Below the pieces are notes generated by a model. That model searched no databases and had not been told where the DNA came from. It was given only the letters and a program-made list of their open reading frames with translations. Of a DNA stretch of 16,011 nucleotides, positions 13,676 through 16,011 are shown in pieces (positions within the stretch are counted from its first letter, which is position 1; each line of letters starts with the position of its first letter). A program made the position numbers and the translations under genes. Source of the stretch: JBAXEO01 sp964541375 (GTDB taxonomy: Bacteria; Actinomycetota; Coriobacteriia; Anaerosomatales; JAAXUF01); contig CAZIPT010000054.1 of assembly GCA_964541375.1 (NCBI GenBank), forward strand, positions 1 to 16,011. The letters are read 5' to 3'.

Positions 13676-14713
13676 GTGTCCACCCCCGTCTCTCGCGACA
13701 CCAGGATCGACGCGCTCAAAGGACTGGCGATAGTCGCGGTCGTCCTCTATCACACCATGGGGCAGTACCTTGTCACCGCTCCGACTCTCGCGCTGTACAC
13801 CCGCGAGATCCTGTTCTCGTTCATGCTTCCGCTCTTCGCGTTTCTCAGCGGCTACGTCCTTGGCAGACCGGGCCCGTTTCGCCCGCGTTCCTACTTCCTG
13901 CGGCGCACTGCCGGATTGATGGTGCCGTATCTGTGCTGGGAGCTCATCTACGGCCTTTTGCTGCGCCAAGAGGCGCGTCACGGCGCGGGGGCGTTCACCG
14001 TTTACCTCGCCGACACCTTCCTGAACCCTCACCTTGAGGGGCGCATGTGGTACCTCTACGTGCTCTGGGTTGCGCTCATGGGACTCGGGCTTCTCAGACT
14101 GCTCGGAGATCGCTCCTGGGTGCCGGCGGTGGCTGTTGTCGCCGTCATGATCTGGCCCTGGTGGGGCAACTTCCACCGGCTGCAGTGGATCTTCGTCTAC
14201 GTGGTGTTCGGGTTCCTGGCCCGGCGTTACGAATCGACCTACCTCTCCAGGATCAGGGCGATAGGCGTTGTTGCCGCCGTAGCCTACGTGCCCTTCGCGT
14301 TGGCCTCGCGGCCTGAGAAGCTGGCGGTTGCTCGCGCCGAGCAGCTTCTTGCCGGCACGAAGTGGCTGCCGATGGGTGCCCCCGGGGTCTACGGCGCATC
14401 GACGATCGCAGGAGTCGCCGCGGTCGCGGCCCTCGTCTCGGCCAGCTACTTCGCGCCCGCCGCTATTGAGACAGCGCTTGCGCTTCCCGGGCGCCTGTCG
14501 CTCGGAATCTACGTGACGCACTTCGCGGTCGTGGAAGCGTTTCACGACCCGAGCCCATGGTGGATTCCGGTCATTGTGGGCTTGGCGCTTGGGCTCTCGA
14601 TGGGGGCGACAGTGCTTCTGGGCCGGTGGCGAGTGACCGCGACGCTGCTTCTGGGCGAGCGATGGACGCCACGGAGCCTGCCCATGGGCGATGTGCACAC
14701 GGAAACGATCTGA
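13676..14713 (+). CDS. Acyltransferase-3 family integral membrane protein
   Basis: AT3 proteins transfer acyl groups to extracytoplasmic sugars, lipids or cell-wall polymers. The substrate cannot be read from this sequence. The 345-residue product starts with the family hallmark R-x-D-x-L-K-G (RIDALKGLAIVAVVLYH), including the conserved His26. SFMLPLFAFLSGYVLGR, a basic turn RPRSYFLRRTAGLMVPYLCWE, and the GRMWYLYVLW segment follow. About ten hydrophobic spans are visible, filling most of the chain. A late LSLGIYVTHFAVVEAF motif is also typical. The start GTG at 13676 lies 4 nt after deoC without a good Shine-Dalgarno. recO begins 1 nt after its stop. Its placement between deoC and recO suggests insertion into an older order; base composition does not look different from its neighbours by eye. 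Confidence 0.88.
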   Translation: MSTPVSRDTRIDALKGLAIVAVVLYHTMGQYLVTAPTLALYTREILFSFMLPLFAFLSGYVLGRPGPFRPRSYFLRRTAGLMVPYLCWELIYGLLLRQEARHGAGAFTVYLADTFLNPHLEGRMWYLYVLWVALMGLGLLRLLGDRSWVPAVAVVAVMIWPWWGNFHRLQWIFVYVVFGFLARRYESTYLSRIRAIGVVAAVAYVPFALASRPEKLAVARAEQLLAGTKWLPMGAPGVYGASTIAGVAAVAALVSASYFAPAAIETALALPGRLSLGIYVTHFAVVEAFHDPSPWWIPVIVGLALGLSMGATVLLGRWRVTATLLLGERWTPRSLPMGDVHTETI

Positions 14714-14714
14714 C

Positions 14715-15461
14715 GTGGCCGCCTATCCGGTGCGCGCGCTGGTGCTGCGAAAGACCAAACTCGCCGAGACTGACACCATCCTCACTCTGCTTGCGGCCGA
14801 CGGGCACCAGGTCCGGGCGGTAGCGAAGGGACTCCGCAAGCCGGGAGGGCGCTTCGGAGCGAGACTCGAGCCGTTCGCGGTCGTGGACCTGTTGTTGCAC
14901 ACGGGCAGGTCACTTGATGTGGTCACGGAGGCTCAGACGGTGGCGACGCACGCTGCGCTGCGGGAGGATCTGGATCGGTCCTCGGCCGCGTCGGTAGTCG
15001 TCGACCTGCTCGACAAGATCTCGGTGGAGGGTCAACCCGAACCCCAGCTCTTCGGTCTGTCGACGACGACGCTCGACGTCATGGAGACCGCACCTGCAGA
15101 CGCGCTCCCAACGCTTGTGATCGCGTTCCTTATCAAGGCGATGGCGATGCAGGGTTATCGTCCGCAGCTCGAGTCGTGTGCGTGCTGCGCGCAAGAGCTG
15201 GGAGAGAGTCGGGAGTTCTCGGTGTCCGGAGGCGGTTCGCTCTGCCCGCAGTGCGGCGCGCTCGACGCTTCCACTGTCCGGTTCAGCCCCGAAGGTCGTG
15301 CTTGGCTTGAGCGGCTCATGCAGTCCCGCATGGCCGAAATACCCGGGCTCGACGTCCCCGAGGGCGCCGTGCGCGACTGCTTCGACCTCGTGCGCTCGTT
15401 CGTGGCGTTCCACATCCCCGCGCGGCTTCGTGCGCTCGACTTCTACGCCGGGATGCGGTGA
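14715..15461 (+). CDS. recO: DNA repair protein RecO
   Basis: RecO works with RecF and RecR to load RecA onto SSB-coated single-stranded DNA in gap repair. The 248-residue product has an N-terminal OB-fold (YPVRALVLRKTKLAETDTIL, then AVAKGLRKPGGRFGARLEPF), a helical region, and a zinc-binding segment with Cys155/Cys158 and Cys177/Cys180 (CxxC twice). The usual C-terminal motif HIPARLRALDFYAG is present. The frame is open upstream to an ATG at 14691, but GTG at 14715 gives the normal RecO beginning and lies 1 nt after the preceding stop, so I prefer it. No strong ribosome binding site precedes it. A hairpin overlaps its stop codon. Confidence 0.93.
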   Translation: MAAYPVRALVLRKTKLAETDTILTLLAADGHQVRAVAKGLRKPGGRFGARLEPFAVVDLLLHTGRSLDVVTEAQTVATHAALREDLDRSSAASVVVDLLDKISVEGQPEPQLFGLSTTTLDVMETAPADALPTLVIAFLIKAMAMQGYRPQLESCACCAQELGESREFSVSGGGSLCPQCGALDASTVRFSPEGRAWLERLMQSRMAEIPGLDVPEGAVRDCFDLVRSFVAFHIPARLRALDFYAGMR

Positions 15462-15475
15462 GCGCGAGGCTCGCC
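15457..15475 (+). terminator. Hairpin at the end of recO, possible weak terminator
   Basis: GGTGAGC and GCTCGCC form a 7-bp stem (one G-T wobble) around a 5-nt loop, covering the recO stop codon. No run of T follows, so it is not a classic intrinsic terminator. Its place just before the glyQ promoter candidate is suggestive only. Confidence 0.3.
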
Positions 15476-15505
15476 CTCCGAAGCATCCCAGCACCGTGCT
15501 TCATG

Positions 15506-15511
15506 TAGAAT
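15506..15511 (+). promoter_or_regulatory. Promoter -10 candidate for glyQ
   Basis: TAGAAT lies 55 bp upstream of the glyQ ATG in the 105-bp gap after recO. It matches the -10 hexamer upstream of phoH exactly. No clear -35 box is visible. The leader is too short for a T-box riboswitch, and none of the T-box motifs is seen. Confidence 0.42.
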
Positions 15512-15566
15512 GTCCGAACACTTCTGAGGGGTTCGATACTCGGCGTTTCGAGGGAGATTCACACCC

Positions 15567-16011
15567 ATGGGCTTGACCTTCCAGGACATCATTCTGGCGC
15601 TTTCCCGCTACTGGGCCGACCAGGGTTGCGTGGTCTTGCAGCCCTACGACACTGAAGTCGGCGCCGGCACCTTCCACCCGGCCACCACGCTTCGCGCGCT
15701 CGGCCCCGACACGTGGCGCACCGCCTACGTGCAGCCTTCTCGGCGACCGACGGACGGGCGCTATGGCGAGAACCCCAACCGCTTGCAGCACTACTACCAG
15801 TACCAGGTGATCCTCAAGCCGTCGCCGGACAACGTGCTCGACCTGTACCTCGACTCTCTGCGCACGATCGGCATCGATCCCGCCGAGCATGACGTGCGCT
15901 TCGTGGAGGACGACTGGGAGTCGCCGACGCTTGGCGCGTGGGGTCTGGGCTGGGAAGTCTGGCTCAACGGCATGGAGGTCACGCAGTTCACCTACTTCCA
16001 GCAGGTGGGCG
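15567..16011 (+). CDS. glyQ: Glycyl-tRNA synthetase alpha subunit, 3' end outside the window
   Basis: GlyQ is the catalytic alpha chain of the two-subunit class II glycyl-tRNA synthetase, which charges tRNA-Gly with its GlyS partner. The first 148 residues are present, about half of the usual length, with no stop before the window ends. The match is very strong from the first residues: MGLTFQDIILALSRYWADQG, LQPYDTEVGAGTFHPAT, YVQPSRRPTDGRYGENPNR, HYYQYQVILKPSP, FVEDDWESPTLGAWGLG, EVWLNGMEVTQFTYFQQ. The start is ATG at 15567 with AGGGAG at 15551-15556. glyS is expected directly downstream. The split GlyQ/GlyS enzyme, rather than the single-chain form common in many Actinomycetes, is a useful lineage clue. 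Confidence 0.97.
   Translation, partial: MGLTFQDIILALSRYWADQGCVVLQPYDTEVGAGTFHPATTLRALGPDTWRTAYVQPSRRPTDGRYGENPNRLQHYYQYQVILKPSPDNVLDLYLDSLRTIGIDPAEHDVRFVEDDWESPTLGAWGLGWEVWLNGMEVTQFTYFQQVG

Noticed and set aside
13547..14698. A 383-residue minus-strand frame opposite deoC and the acyltransferase
   Set aside because: Composition is Arg/His/Pro-rich with no motifs, typical of shadow frames; both plus-strand genes are well supported.
14691..14714. RecO start at ATG 14691
   Set aside because: The added residues do not resemble RecO; GTG 14715 directly precedes the conserved first strand.
15462..15566. T-box riboswitch upstream of glyQ
   Set aside because: The gap is only 105 bp, too short, and no T-box sequence or terminator/antiterminator pair is visible.

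Overview
The window is a dense, single-strand run of housekeeping genes, all on the + strand. No mobile element, CRISPR array, tRNA or rRNA gene is visible. The DNA is clearly GC-rich, and 11 of the 17 start codons I assign are GTG. The gene order follows an ancient neighbourhood best known from Bacillota (lepA-hemW-hrcA-dnaJ-rsmE-mtaB, then phoH-HD phosphodiesterase-ybeY-dgkA-cdd-era-recO-glyQ). High GC, this order, an HrcA repressor and a two-subunit glycyl-tRNA synthetase together suggest a deep-branching actinobacterium (Coriobacteriia or a relative). That placement is inference and was not tested by phylogeny.

Layout. 1-497: 3' end of lepA (EF4). 507-2731: dus and hemW, overlapping by 4 bp. 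2732-2847: a 116-bp regulatory gap with a TATACT -10 box inside a CIRCE-like inverted repeat, then hrcA (2848-3855), dnaJ (about 3888-5042), rsmE (5048-5812) and mtaB (5809-7077). 7078-7144: a short gap with an extended -10 promoter candidate, then a tightly packed run: phoH, a short membrane HD phosphodiesterase, ybeY, a DgkA-PAP2 fusion, a CNNM/CorC-type CBS protein, cdd, era, deoC, an acyltransferase-3 membrane protein and recO (to 15461). 15462-15566: a gap with a hairpin and a promoter candidate, then glyQ, cut by the window end. No gene-free stretch exceeds 116 bp.

How it fits together. The genes serve translation and ribosome maturation (LepA, Dus, RsmE, MtaB, YbeY, Era, GlyQ), protein folding under HrcA control (DnaJ), heme delivery (HemW), envelope lipid and metal handling (DgkA-PAP2, CNNM, AT3 acyltransferase), probable c-di-AMP turnover (HD protein), pyrimidine/deoxynucleoside salvage (Cdd, DeoC) and DNA repair (RecO). 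Overlapping starts and stops suggest long co-transcribed, translationally coupled units.

I see no wholly new system. The points most worth a second look are the CIRCE-like operator, the shortened PgpH-type phosphodiesterase with only two predicted membrane spans, the kinase-phosphatase fusion with an altered PAP2 motif, the deoC and acyltransferase genes inserted between era and recO, and apparent frame disruption of lepA in the first ~105 bases.
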